A stretch of 64,000 nt of DNA from Phaeobacter sp. CECT 5382 (GTDB lineage: Bacteria; Pseudomonadota; Alphaproteobacteria; Rhodobacterales; Rhodobacteraceae): assembly GCF_001457775.1 (NCBI RefSeq), contig NZ_CYSG01000008.1, positions 62,001 through 126,000 on the forward strand, in the 5' to 3' direction. Numbering within the stretch: position 1 is the first letter of the stretch; each line of letters opens with the position of its first letter. Below are positions 53,203-61,345 of the stretch, one piece after another. Below the pieces are notes generated by a model that saw only the letters and a program-made list of their open reading frames with translations, ran no database searches and had not been told where the DNA came from. Both the position numbers and the translations under genes were made by a program.

Positions 53203-53882
53203 TCCAATACTGCCTTTGTCATATGCCGTTTGCGCCCAAACCCAGCCACGCGGGTCACGGTGAACCCCGCGTTCTCTAGCCCGCGCCGCACAAAGCCCGC
53301 CGCCGTATAGGTGGCAGCAGTGCCACCCGGTGCAGTGTGATCCGCCACCGCTTGCAACAGATCCTCCTGCCACAGCTCGGGATTCTTGGCCGGAGAAAAC
53401 CCGTCCAGAAACCAGGCATTGGCCGCCCCTGTCCACTCCGGCAGCGACAGCCGTGCGTCGCCCGTGACCACATTCAACTGAAGCGAGCCCAGATCACAAA
53501 GGCCACTGCCCTGCCATTTTTTTAGAAAACGCGCGGCCCAGGGGGCAACATCGGGAAAAGCCGCAAGCGCCTTGGCCATATCGTCGGGTGCCATGGGAAA
53601 GGCCTCGAAACTGGTGAACTGCAACACGCCTTGGTGGCCACTTTGCTCCCAGGCGCGCCAGACTGCCAGCATGTTCAGCCCGGTGCCAAAACCCAGTTCT
53701 GCCACATGGAAGTCAGGCAGCTGAACATCGGTAGCAAACCGCTGCAGCAAATCATTTCCGGCCAGAAAAACATGCTCTGTCTCAGCCAGACCATCCTGGA
53801 TCGAGAAATAGGGATCATCAAATTGATCAGAGACCGGAATACGATCATCGCGCCAGCTGAGCCGCGCCTGCTGGTCTGCCAT
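53199..53882 (-). CDS. mnmD: tRNA (mnm5s2U34) methyltransferase MnmD
   Basis: 227 residues. It corresponds to the methyltransferase half of E. coli MnmC, which converts nm5s2U to mnm5s2U at the tRNA wobble base. Features are PYFSIQDGLAETEHVFLAGN, the SAM motif VAELGFGTGLNMLAVWRAW, FTSFEAFPM, and the Rossmann end DGFSPAKNPELW and GRKRHMTKAVLE. The start is the ATG at 53882. The FAD-oxidase half is a separate divergent gene at 53942, so the bifunctional enzyme is split. EamA follows with a 4 bp overlap. Confidence 0.9.
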   Translation of the reverse strand: MADQQARLSWRDDRIPVSDQFDDPYFSIQDGLAETEHVFLAGNDLLQRFATDVQLPDFHVAELGFGTGLNMLAVWRAWEQSGHQGVLQFTSFEAFPMAPDDMAKALAAFPDVAPWAARFLKKWQGSGLCDLGSLQLNVVTGDARLSLPEWTGAANAWFLDGFSPAKNPELWQEDLLQAVADHTAPGGTAATYTAAGFVRRGLENAGFTVTRVAGFGRKRHMTKAVLE

Positions 53883-53941
53883 GGCATTTTCCCCTAAATG
53901 AAGCCTGAAAACTGGCGCGACACTGGCGAAAGGGTCGGAAA

Positions 53942-54985
53942 ATGGCAATGGCAGATATCACCATCAGGGGCGCTGGTGCCTTTGGGCTTTCGATCGCCTG
54001 GGCCTGTGTGCAACGTGGTGCCCGTGTGCAGGTGATAGACCCCTATGGTGCTGGTGCCGGCTCCAGTGGCGGTCTTGTCGGGGCCCTCGCCCCACATGTG
54101 CCTGAAAACTGGAACCCCAAGAAACAGTTCCAGCTGGAAAGCCTTTTGATGGCCGAAGAGTTTTGGGGCCAAGTCGAAGACGCGGGCGGCGTTTCGCCAG
54201 GCTATGGCCGCACCGGTCGGCTGCAACCGCTCAACGATGATCGCGCCGTCGCCCTTGCCCGCCAACGCGAGATCACCGCTGCCCAGCTGTGGCAGGGAGA
54301 GGCCGAATGGAAGGTCTGCGCCGCGGCAGATTTTGCCCCCTGGTGCCCGCCCAGCGCCACTGGCTTGGTGGTTTTTGACAGCCTAAGTGGCCGCATGCAC
54401 CCCAGACGGGCCTGCGCCGCATTGGTAGCGTCCCTTGCGGTGCGGGGCGTCTCTGTCACCGCCGATGCCGCCGAACAGGGGCAGGTGCTGCACGCCACCG
54501 GATATGCTGGCCTGCAAGAGCTGAGCCAAACCCTGGATCGCCCTGTGGGCAATGGGGTCAAAGGTCAGGCGGCCCTGCTGCGATATGATGCCGGGGCGAC
54601 GGTGCCACAGCTCTATGCTGACGGGCTGCATCTCATCCCCCATACCGATGGAAGCCTGGCGATTGGCTCCACCAGCGAACGCAATTTTGACGACCCCACC
54701 AGCACAGATGAGCAAATCGAAGAGGTGATCCGGCGGGCCACAACAGTCATGCCCCTGCTGCGAGACGCCGCAGTGCTCGAACGCTGGGCCGGGGTCCGCC
54801 CCCGTGCCAAAAGCCGCGCGCCCATGTTGGGGAGCTGGCCCGACCGGCCCGGACATTTCATTGCCAATGGCGGCTTCAAGATCGGCTTTGGCATGGCGCC
54901 CAAAATTGCCGGGGTCATGGCTGATCTGATGCTAGAGGGAGTGAATGCCATCCCTGCGGGGTTTTCTGTCTCAGATAATCTCTGA
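53942..54985 (+). CDS. FAD-dependent oxidoreductase, MnmC oxidase-domain-like
   Basis: 347 residues, DAO/glycine-oxidase fold. The dinucleotide motif ADITIRGAGAFGLSIAWACV is at the N-terminus, with AGAGSSGGLVGALAPHVPEN next and a C-terminal FAD motif WAGVRPRAKSRAPMLGSWPD ... NGGFKIGFGMAP. In bifunctional MnmC the FAD domain removes the carboxymethyl group of cmnm5U. Here it is divergent from mnmD with 59 bp between starts, which supports the same function. Use of another amine substrate cannot be excluded. The two start codons, 53942 and 53948, are equally plausible. Confidence 0.8.
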   Translation: MAMADITIRGAGAFGLSIAWACVQRGARVQVIDPYGAGAGSSGGLVGALAPHVPENWNPKKQFQLESLLMAEEFWGQVEDAGGVSPGYGRTGRLQPLNDDRAVALARQREITAAQLWQGEAEWKVCAAADFAPWCPPSATGLVVFDSLSGRMHPRRACAALVASLAVRGVSVTADAAEQGQVLHATGYAGLQELSQTLDRPVGNGVKGQAALLRYDAGATVPQLYADGLHLIPHTDGSLAIGSTSERNFDDPTSTDEQIEEVIRRATTVMPLLRDAAVLERWAGVRPRAKSRAPMLGSWPDRPGHFIANGGFKIGFGMAPKIAGVMADLMLEGVNAIPAGFSVSDNL

Positions 54986-55014
54986 GGTCTTCAAGGCATC
55001 GGCCGTCAAACGCA

Positions 55015-55100
55015 CGCTGCCCGTCAGGGCAGCGCCAGGCCCAAGGCTTCTTGTGATGCTCAGCCCTGGCTGAGCACCGCAAAGGCGCGGGAGCCCCCCC
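55015..55100 (+). repeat. Dispersed double-hairpin element, copy B
   Basis: CGCTGCCC-GTCA-GGGCAGCG, then CCAGGCCCAAGGC, a second hairpin TGCTCAGC / GCTGAGCA, then GCGCGGGAGCCCCCCC. It has the same block order and GTCA loop as copy A (36433), with a more diverged middle. It lies between the convergent FAD-oxidoreductase and acyl-dehydratase genes. Confidence 0.65.
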
Positions 55101-55122
55101 GGTGGCTTGCAAACTTTCCAAT

Positions 55123-55959
55123 TCAGCAGGTCTTTCTCGGCCTTGCCACAGCCTGCATACACTGACGCCCGTCTGGCGCGCGCACCCACAGATCCTGACC
55201 TTTGCAACAAAACTCTGCCACCTCAAAATGCATCAGCGGCGCGGTGGCGCGAAAGGAAAAATCCGCCAAGGGCCCCATCAACTCCTGCGCCAAAAGCATC
55301 AGATGCTGCGCCAGCAGGGGGCCATGCACCACTAGGCCGTCATAGCCTTCGACATCACGGGCATAGTCCTGATCATAGTGGATGCGGTGGCCATTGAAGG
55401 TCAGCGCGGAATAGCGAAACAGCAGCGTCGAAGAAAACGCGATCTCGCGCTGCTCCTCTTCATCACGCCGCGCCCTGGGCGGCACCGGCCTGACTGCTTG
55501 CGGGTCGGGATCTTCCCGGTAGACCAGATCATGCCATTCACTCAGGCACAGTACGCCTTGCTGCCAGACCTCGTGGCGCAGCGTGACAAACCCCAAAGGC
55601 CCACTGCGTCCCTGCTTGCAGCTGGAGCTTTCCAGAACAGAGCGTTTTTCGGCGGCAATGCCAGCCAAAAGCGGCCGGTCAAACTGAAGGCGCCCCCCGG
55701 CCCACATGCGACGCGGCAGGCCCAGATCCGGGATCAGACCACCAGGCGCCAAGCGCGGATGACCATCGCGCCCCAATTGCTCTGGCGGCTGCGGCGCCCA
55801 GAAATAGAGTTGATGAAAAAACGGCGGCAACACATCCCCTGCCGCAATGGTGGATTCCTGTGCCAAAGCAACCTGAAAGGCGGCCGCACGGGCCGGGTCC
55901 AGCACATCGGTTTGGCGAAAAATCTTGGGCGGAACTTGCGGATCGGGATCATTTTGCAT
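55123..55959 (-). CDS. MaoC-like acyl-CoA dehydratase/hydratase with FAS1-like N-terminal domain
   Basis: 278 residues, double hot-dog layout. The N-terminal half (QTDVLDPARAAAFQVALAQE, GDVLPPFFHQLYFW) resembles mesaconyl-C4-CoA or 3-methylfumaryl-CoA hydratases. The C-terminal half contains FRYSALTFNGHRIHYDQDYA, the MaoC hydratase motif with its catalytic Asn-His pair and aspartate, and YDGLVVHGPLLAQHLM. It hydrates an unsaturated acyl-CoA. The start is the ATG at 55959 (MQNDPDPQ). The substrate is inference; the malyl-CoA lyase elsewhere in the window makes C4/C5 branched acyl-CoA chemistry plausible. Confidence 0.82.
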   Translation of the reverse strand: MQNDPDPQVPPKIFRQTDVLDPARAAAFQVALAQESTIAAGDVLPPFFHQLYFWAPQPPEQLGRDGHPRLAPGGLIPDLGLPRRMWAGGRLQFDRPLLAGIAAEKRSVLESSSCKQGRSGPLGFVTLRHEVWQQGVLCLSEWHDLVYREDPDPQAVRPVPPRARRDEEEQREIAFSSTLLFRYSALTFNGHRIHYDQDYARDVEGYDGLVVHGPLLAQHLMLLAQELMGPLADFSFRATAPLMHFEVAEFCCKGQDLWVRAPDGRQCMQAVARPRKTC

Positions 55960-56138
55960 GCATCCAGCATTATCCCTGCCTACAGATAGAGCAAGATCTG
56001 ACCCCGCGCAGCGTGGCATTTATTTCTCACTGCGGGCTGGTATTTTCAACTGCGCACCAGGCAGAAGCCAAAAGGGCTACACCAATGCGCAGCCCTCTGT
56101 AGAATAAGATTTGATCCATCGGTCAGGCAAACGCCAGA

Positions 56139-56798
56139 TCAATTTCCAGTCGGAACAATCATGATCTCAACCCGGCGGTTCTGAGCCTTACCTTCGGCAG
56201 TCAGATTGCTGGCTACGGGCTGTTCTTCACCGCGACCAAAAGTTTGCAGGCGATTATATGGCACGCCACCAGCCTGAATCTGATCGGCAACCGCATTGGC
56301 GCGGCGCTCTGACAGTTCCTGGTTATATGCGGCGCTGCCGTCACTATCGGCATGGCCGATGACCTGCACACGGCTGTCAGGATAGCGCACCAGGCTTTCA
56401 GAGACTTTTCGCAGATCCGACTGCACCACCGGATTTATGGCTGCACTATCTGTAGCAAAGGTCAGATCATTGGGCAGCGAAACAATCAGACGGTCGCCGG
56501 TGTTAACGATGGAGATCCCATTATTAGACAGGCTGTCGCGCAGCTCTGCCTCCTGCTTGTCCAGCTGGTTGCCGATTAGGCCACCAACCAATGCCCCGGC
56601 TGCCGCTCCGCCCAGCACAGCCGCTGTCTTGTTGCTGGAATTCGACAAACCCGCGATCCCGGCCCCGACGATGGCGCCCGCGATCAGGCCGTTGCGCTCT
56701 TTGTCACCTGGTTGGCGCAGCGCGTTGGTATCGGTACAGGCCGTCAACCCGAGGGTTGCGGCCAACAAAGCGGCACTTGAAGCTTTCAGAATGGTCAT
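56139..56798 (-). CDS. OmpA family lipoprotein (YiaD-like)
   Basis: 219 residues. The N-terminus ends in the lipobox LGLTAC with the lipidated C21. Residues 35-80 hold a glycine-zipper region (GLIAGAIVGAGIAGL, VLGGAAAGALVGGLIG). The C-terminal OmpA domain has LTFATDSAAINPVVQSDLRK, VQVIGHADSDGSAAYNQELS and the conserved RRVEI end, with the residues that bind peptidoglycan diaminopimelate. It anchors the outer membrane to the cell wall. The gene has its own upstream region of about 130 bp. Confidence 0.92.
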   Translation of the reverse strand: MTILKASSAALLAATLGLTACTDTNALRQPGDKERNGLIAGAIVGAGIAGLSNSSNKTAAVLGGAAAGALVGGLIGNQLDKQEAELRDSLSNNGISIVNTGDRLIVSLPNDLTFATDSAAINPVVQSDLRKVSESLVRYPDSRVQVIGHADSDGSAAYNQELSERRANAVADQIQAGGVPYNRLQTFGRGEEQPVASNLTAEGKAQNRRVEIMIVPTGN

Positions 56799-56931
56799 AT
56801 CGACACCTTATATCACTACATACGCCAACGCAGATCTTGCACTGGTTTGCACATATATCGGGTGTTGCACGGCCCTGCTCAAGCAGGCAAAGCTTGATTT
56901 CGGCGGATTACTGCGCAAGTTCGACCGAATT

Positions 56932-57795
56932 TCAGGCCTGTTCGGGTTCTGCAAGAACCTCCTCGGAACGCGCCGCCTCATAAGCGAGCATCGCACGTTT
57001 CACCGGCTGCCCCCAATGATACCCCCCAAGCTCTCCGGATTTCTTCAAAGCCCGGTGGCAGGGAATCAACCAACTGACCGGGTTGCTGCCAACGGCTGTC
57101 CCGACCGCACGCACGGCTTTGGGGTTGCCGATGGATTTGGCAATTTCAGAATAGCTGGTGACATGGCCACTTGGAATCGACAGCAGCGCCTCCCAAACCT
57201 TGAGCTGCAAAGGTGCACCAATCAGATACAGCGCGGTTTCTCCCTTTTGGTCAAAAGCCGCCTCCACCAAAGGGCGCAATGCGGTCGGGTCTTCGATAAA
57301 TGTCGCCTGCGGCCAGCGCGCGCGCATATCCGCCAGAGTGGGTTCTGCCCCGGTTTCCGCCGCGAAACCCAGTCCACAGATGCCCTTATGAGTGCCCATG
57401 ACCAGTGCCAGCCCAAAGGGGCTGTCGAACCACCCCCAAAGGATCTCCAGCCCCTCGCCTTTGCGGGCATATTCACCGGGGCTCATCGCTTCCCAGCGCA
57501 GAAACAGATCATGCAGCCGTCCAGAGCCCGAAAGCCCGACCGCATGGGCGGTGTCCAGTGTGGAAAACCGCTCTCGCAGCAGGGTCTTGGCATGGCCCAG
57601 GCGCAGATATTGCTGATACCGTTTCGGAGACACGCCGACCCAGGCCGAAAACAGTCGCTGAAAATGCGCAGGGCTCATACCCATGTGGCGCGCCAGTTCT
57701 TCCAACGTCAGATCATCGCCACCAGCGTCGATCAGCTCGATCGCGCGGCGCATGACCCCGTAGTGATAGCTTTGCTCGCTGGTCTGGACATTCAT
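56932..57795 (-). CDS. AraC-type HTH fused to methylated-DNA--cysteine methyltransferase
   Basis: 287 residues. Residues 10-110 are an AraC/Ada-like double helix-turn-helix (LTLEELARHMGMSPAHFQRL, LDTAHAVGLSGSGRLHDLF). Residues 120-287 are an O6-alkylguanine transferase with the acceptor C246 in WLIPCHRAL, preceded by the DNA-binding helix GNPKAVRAVGTAVGSNP. It repairs alkylated guanine by transferring the alkyl group to its own cysteine. It lacks the zinc-cysteine N-terminal domain of E. coli Ada, so it cannot sense phosphotriester methylation in the known way. The start is ATG at 57795; TTG at 57825 is less likely. Confidence 0.9.
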   Translation of the reverse strand: MNVQTSEQSYHYGVMRRAIELIDAGGDDLTLEELARHMGMSPAHFQRLFSAWVGVSPKRYQQYLRLGHAKTLLRERFSTLDTAHAVGLSGSGRLHDLFLRWEAMSPGEYARKGEGLEILWGWFDSPFGLALVMGTHKGICGLGFAAETGAEPTLADMRARWPQATFIEDPTALRPLVEAAFDQKGETALYLIGAPLQLKVWEALLSIPSGHVTSYSEIAKSIGNPKAVRAVGTAVGSNPVSWLIPCHRALKKSGELGGYHWGQPVKRAMLAYEAARSEEVLAEPEQA

Positions 57796-58005
57796 CGGAT
57801 CACCCCGTCTTTCATCAATACTCAATACTAAGGGTTTTGGGTCCGATCAATCGACCCGAAACTTGCGAAAACCAGCTGTGCAAGCAATCACGCTGATCAT
57901 ATGCAGCCGGACCTGTTGCCGCCAAAGCCGCCTAGCAACAGCTTTGAAACCTTTATCCTCTTTTTCGTTTGCGGCGCGCCCCTCCAAAAGGCATTAAAGC
58001 GCCTG

Positions 58006-58650
58006 ATGGCAAAGCAACTCGATTATCATACCATCCGCGAGATCTTTTCGCGGTTTCAGGCAGCCGAACCAGAGCCCAAGGGCGAGCTGGAGCATGTTAA
58101 TGTCTACACCCTGGTGGTGGCTGTCGCGCTGTCGGCGCAGGCCACCGACGCCGGGGTGAACAAAGCCACGCGCGCTTTGTTCAAGATCGCCGATACCCCG
58201 CAAAAGATGCTGGATCTCGGGCTCGAAGGTGTCACCGACCATATCAAGACCATTGGTCTGTTTCGCCAAAAGGCCAAGAACGTCATCAAGCTGAGCCAGA
58301 TCCTGGTGGATGACTATGGGGGCGAGGTGCCAAATTCACGCGCCGCCCTGCAATCGCTGCCCGGTGTCGGGCGCAAGACCGCCAATGTGGTTTTGAACAT
58401 GTGGTGGCATCAGCCTGCCCAGGCCGTGGATACCCATATTTTTCGCGTAGGCAACCGCTCCGGCATAGCGCCGGGCAAGGATGTAGATGCGGTAGAACGC
58501 GCCGTCGAAGACAATATTCCCGCAGATTTTCAGCAACATGCACATCATTGGCTGATCCTGCATGGTCGCTATCACTGCAAGGCCCGCAAACCCCTGTGTG
58601 GCACCTGCCTGATCCGCGATCTCTGTCAATATGAGGACAAAAACCTATGA
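58006..58650 (+). CDS. nth: Endonuclease III
   Basis: 214 residues, DNA glycosylase/AP lyase for oxidised pyrimidines. The helix-hairpin-helix LQSLPGVGRKTANVVLN contains the catalytic lysine K124. The catalytic aspartate D142 is in AVDTHIFRV. The C-terminal [4Fe-4S] cluster has C191-x6-C198-x2-C201-x5-C207. The start is the ATG at 58006 (MAKQLDYHTIREIF), giving E. coli-like length; 35 extra residues upstream in frame are rejected. The adenosine kinase gene overlaps its stop by 4 bp. Confidence 0.95.
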   Translation: MAKQLDYHTIREIFSRFQAAEPEPKGELEHVNVYTLVVAVALSAQATDAGVNKATRALFKIADTPQKMLDLGLEGVTDHIKTIGLFRQKAKNVIKLSQILVDDYGGEVPNSRAALQSLPGVGRKTANVVLNMWWHQPAQAVDTHIFRVGNRSGIAPGKDVDAVERAVEDNIPADFQQHAHHWLILHGRYHCKARKPLCGTCLIRDLCQYEDKNL

Positions 58651-59636
58651 AAACCTACCAGATCGTTGGCATCGGCAATGCGGTTGTCGACGTGATCTCG
58701 CAAAGCGACGACAGCTTTCTCGCCCATATGGGCATTGAAAAAGGCATCATGCAGCTGATCGAACGAGAGCGCGGCGAAGTGCTCTATGGTGCCATGAACA
58801 ACCGGGTTCAAACCCCTGGTGGCTCTGTTGCCAATACCATTGCAGGCGCCGGCGCTCTTGGCCTGGATGCGGCCTTCATCGGGCGCGTACATGACGACGC
58901 ACTTGGTCATTTCTACGCCGATGCGATGAACGAAGACGGGGTGGATTTTGTCAACCCGCCGGTCGAAGGGGGCGAGCTTCCGACCTCGCGGTCGATGATT
59001 TTTGTCTCCCCCGATGGCGAGCGGTCGATGAATACCTACCTGGGAATCTCGTCAGAGCTGAGCAGCGGAGACGTGCCAGATGCCGTGGCAGGCAACACCA
59101 AAATCATGTTCCTCGAAGGATATTTGTTTGACAAGGACAAAGGTAAATCAGCCTTTCTGGAAGCAGCGCGCGACTGCCGCAAGGGCGGCGGCAAATCCGG
59201 CATCGCCATTTCCGACCCCTTTTGCGTCGAACGTCACCGCACCGATTTTCTGAGCCTGATCGAGCACGATCTGGATTTTGTCATCGGCAACGAGGATGAA
59301 ATCAAATCGCTGTTTGAGACCGAGGATCTGGAGGTCGCGCTGGCCAAGACTGCCGCAATCTGCCCACTGGTTGTCTGCACGCGTTCTGGCGATGGGGTCA
59401 GCGTCATCAGCGGGGCGACCCGCATTGATGTCCCGGTGACCAAGGTCGTGCCCGTGGATGCCACCGGTGCCGGTGATCAGTTTGCTGCCGGGTTCCTGTT
59501 TGGTTTGGCGACAGGTCACGATCTCGAAACCTGTGCAAAAATCGGCAACGTCTGCGCCGCCGAAGTGATCAGCCACATCGGCCCCCGCCCCGAGGCCAAT
59601 ATGCAGGACCTGCTGCGCGACGCTGGCTTGCTGTAA
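58647..59636 (+). CDS. Adenosine kinase (PfkB family)
   Basis: 329 residues, ribokinase fold. It phosphorylates adenosine (or a related sugar) with ATP. The N-terminus YQIVGIGNAVVDVISQSDDS, the substrate segment TPGGSVANTIAGAGALG, and the PfkB signature VPVDATGAGDQFAAGF with the catalytic aspartate are present. The C-terminal NVCAAEVISHIGPRP matches alphaproteobacterial adenosine kinases. It is translationally coupled to nth (ATGA overlap), a conserved pairing in Rhodobacteraceae as I recall. Other PfkB sugar kinases are possible, but this motif set fits adenosine kinase best. Confidence 0.88.
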   Translation: MKTYQIVGIGNAVVDVISQSDDSFLAHMGIEKGIMQLIERERGEVLYGAMNNRVQTPGGSVANTIAGAGALGLDAAFIGRVHDDALGHFYADAMNEDGVDFVNPPVEGGELPTSRSMIFVSPDGERSMNTYLGISSELSSGDVPDAVAGNTKIMFLEGYLFDKDKGKSAFLEAARDCRKGGGKSGIAISDPFCVERHRTDFLSLIEHDLDFVIGNEDEIKSLFETEDLEVALAKTAAICPLVVCTRSGDGVSVISGATRIDVPVTKVVPVDATGAGDQFAAGFLFGLATGHDLETCAKIGNVCAAEVISHIGPRPEANMQDLLRDAGLL

Positions 59637-59697
59637 CCTCTGCCGCAGTTTTGGCCCAGTATGACAAGTCCTGCGTGACAGTTTGTCAAACGACAGA

Positions 59698-59799
59698 GGC
59701 GGGTCTCTCCCGCCCGTCGTGCTCCCCCAATAAAAGGGAAGAGCACTCCCGTTGGGCCCAGCGCGGCGCGGCAAAGCCGCCCCGCGCACGCACTGGGCT
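59698..59799 (-). repeat. Dispersed double-hairpin element, copy C
   Basis: Read on the minus strand: a long GC-rich stem (GCCCAG...GCGGC-TTT-GCCGC...CTGGGC), then GGGCCCAACGGGAG, then a hairpin GTGCT...AGCAC, then GACGGGCGGGAG followed by GACCCGCC. The blocks GCCCAACGGGAG and GACGGGCGGGAG are identical to copy A. It lies between the convergent adenosine kinase and marR genes. Confidence 0.75.
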
Positions 59800-59827
59800 G
59801 ACCTCCGACTGAAACACAGATGTTGCG

Positions 59828-60322
59828 CTAGGCCTGTTCGACCGCGATCAAGGCGCGCGATAGCAATGTATTAAAGGCTGCGCGCTCTTCGGCGGGCATG
59901 GCCGCAACCAGACGGTCCTGCGTGGCCACATGGGCCTCAACCACTTGATCAATCAAAATAAGTCCCTTGTCGCTGAGCGCGATCAGAAAACTGCGACTGT
60001 CATCCGGGTTGATATGACGCCGCACCAGCCCGTCGGCTTCGAGCCGCGTTATCCTGTTGGTCATTGTCCCTGATGCGACCATCGTTGCCTTGAGCAGGTC
60101 CCCCGGTGACAGACAGTAAGGCGCACCCGCACGGCGCAGAGTCGCAAGGACATCGAATTTGGCAGCGTTCAGGCCAAATCGCGCAAATGTTCTTTGCATT
60201 TCTTCCTGATAGGCAAGATAGAGCCGCGCCACACGACCGATGATTGCCATTGCGCTGACATCCAGGTCGGGGCGTTCGCGAGCCCATTGTTCGGTAATGA
60301 AGTCTACATGATCCATGCACAT
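59828..60322 (-). CDS. MarR family transcriptional regulator
   Basis: 164 residues. Winged helix with FGLNAAKFDVLATLRRAG, LSPGDLLKATMVASGTMTNR and the wing DGLVRRHINPDDSRSFLIAL. MarR dimers bind palindromes and release on binding phenolic or other small ligands. Two near-identical 20 bp palindromes lie directly upstream, between this gene and the divergent EamA exporter. It therefore probably represses both itself and the exporter. The start is ATG at 60322 or 60316. Confidence 0.91.
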   Translation of the reverse strand: MCMDHVDFITEQWARERPDLDVSAMAIIGRVARLYLAYQEEMQRTFARFGLNAAKFDVLATLRRAGAPYCLSPGDLLKATMVASGTMTNRITRLEADGLVRRHINPDDSRSFLIALSDKGLILIDQVVEAHVATQDRLVAAMPAEERAAFNTLLSRALIAVEQA

Positions 60323-60336
60323 ACCCTGTTCGCCAA

Positions 60337-60356
60337 TTATCTTGACGTCAAGATAA
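60337..60356. promoter_or_regulatory. Perfect 20 bp MarR-type operator O1
   Basis: TTATCTTGACGTCAAGATAA, fully self-complementary, 15 bp from the marR start. The core TTGACGTCAA is shared with the second site. Confidence 0.85.
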
Positions 60357-60362
60357 AATGAG

Positions 60363-60382
60363 CTATCTCGACGTCAAGATAA
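60363..60382. promoter_or_regulatory. Near-perfect 20 bp MarR-type operator O2
   Basis: CTATCTCGACGTCAAGATAA, 18 of 20 identical to O1, with centres 26 bp apart. It lies 18 bp before the EamA start codon, overlapping the likely transcription start or ribosome region. Confidence 0.82.
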
Positions 60383-60399
60383 CTTCAGGAGACTCATCA

Positions 60400-61314
60400 A
60401 TGTCGCGTCCAGACTTGCTTCTTACCGCCCTTGCCCCGGCCATCTGGGGCAGTAGTTATATTGTCACCACCAGCCTTTTGCCCGGACAATCTCCGCTTCT
60501 GGTGGCCCTGCTACGCGCCCTGCCCGCTGGCATACTGCTGCTGGTCATTGTGCGACAACTGCCGCCAATGGCATGGATACCGCGCCTGCTCATTCTTGGC
60601 GCGCTCAACTTTTCTCTGTTCTGGACCCTGCTTTTTGTGTCGGCCTATCGTTTGCCCGGCGGCGTAGCTGCAACCCTTGGGGCCGCACAGCCGCTTCTGG
60701 TGATCTTCTTTTCGGCCTACGCCCTGAACACCAGAATCAGACCCGTGGCATTGATGGCCGCCGCGCTCAGCATCTTTGGTGTTGCACTGCTGGTGCTGAC
60801 ACCCGCTGCAAAGCTCGATTTCTGGGGAGTCGTCGCCGGGCTTGGCGGTGCAGCATCCATGGCGACAGGGGTGGTTCTGACCCGAAAATGGCAACCTCCG
60901 GTGCCACCGCTGGCCTTTACCGCCTGGCAGCTGACCGCCGGAGGTCTTTTGCTGATCCCCTTTGCCGCCTACGGCCTAGATGAACTGCCCAGCTTAAGTC
61001 GCGCAAATTTTCTGGGTCTGGCTTACATGAGCCTGATTGGTGGTGCCCTCACCTACATCCTGTGGTTTCGCGGTCTCGCCCGGATCGAGCCCGCACAGGT
61101 TTCGATTTTGGGTGTGTTGAGCCCACTGTCTGCGGTGCTTCTGGGCTGGAGCCTGCTGGGAGAAAGCCTGTCTCCCTTGCAGAGCCTAGGCGCCATACTG
61201 GCTCTGTTCAGTCTCTGGCTGGGGCAGCAAGGTACCAATCGAACACCGAAACCACCAGCTGGCGCGCCATCTACAGACAAAGGCGCCACAGTCAAAAGTA
61301 CCGCCGCTATCTAG
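60400..61314 (+). CDS. EamA/DMT family transporter
   Basis: 304 residues with ten membrane helices, two EamA repeats (LTALAPAIWGSSYIVTTSLL and FWGVVAGLGGAASMATGVVL). The ending LALFSLWLGQQG and a hydrophilic tail of about 30 residues follow. The start is the ATG at 60400 with CAGGAG eight bases upstream; an earlier ATG at 60358 lies inside the operator region and is rejected. It is divergent from marR and controlled by the paired palindromes. It is likely an efflux pump for the MarR ligand; the substrate is unknown. Confidence 0.9.
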   Translation: MSRPDLLLTALAPAIWGSSYIVTTSLLPGQSPLLVALLRALPAGILLLVIVRQLPPMAWIPRLLILGALNFSLFWTLLFVSAYRLPGGVAATLGAAQPLLVIFFSAYALNTRIRPVALMAAALSIFGVALLVLTPAAKLDFWGVVAGLGGAASMATGVVLTRKWQPPVPPLAFTAWQLTAGGLLLIPFAAYGLDELPSLSRANFLGLAYMSLIGGALTYILWFRGLARIEPAQVSILGVLSPLSAVLLGWSLLGESLSPLQSLGAILALFSLWLGQQGTNRTPKPPAGAPSTDKGATVKSTAAI

Positions 61315-61345
61315 CAAGTCAACGAAACCAGTTTGACTGGCGTAC

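Noticed and set aside
36433-59799. CRISPR array or transposon ends as an explanation for the repeated GC-rich elements
   Set aside because: The copies are single, kilobases apart, without spacers, transposase genes or target duplications. They behave as dispersed intergenic hairpin elements.
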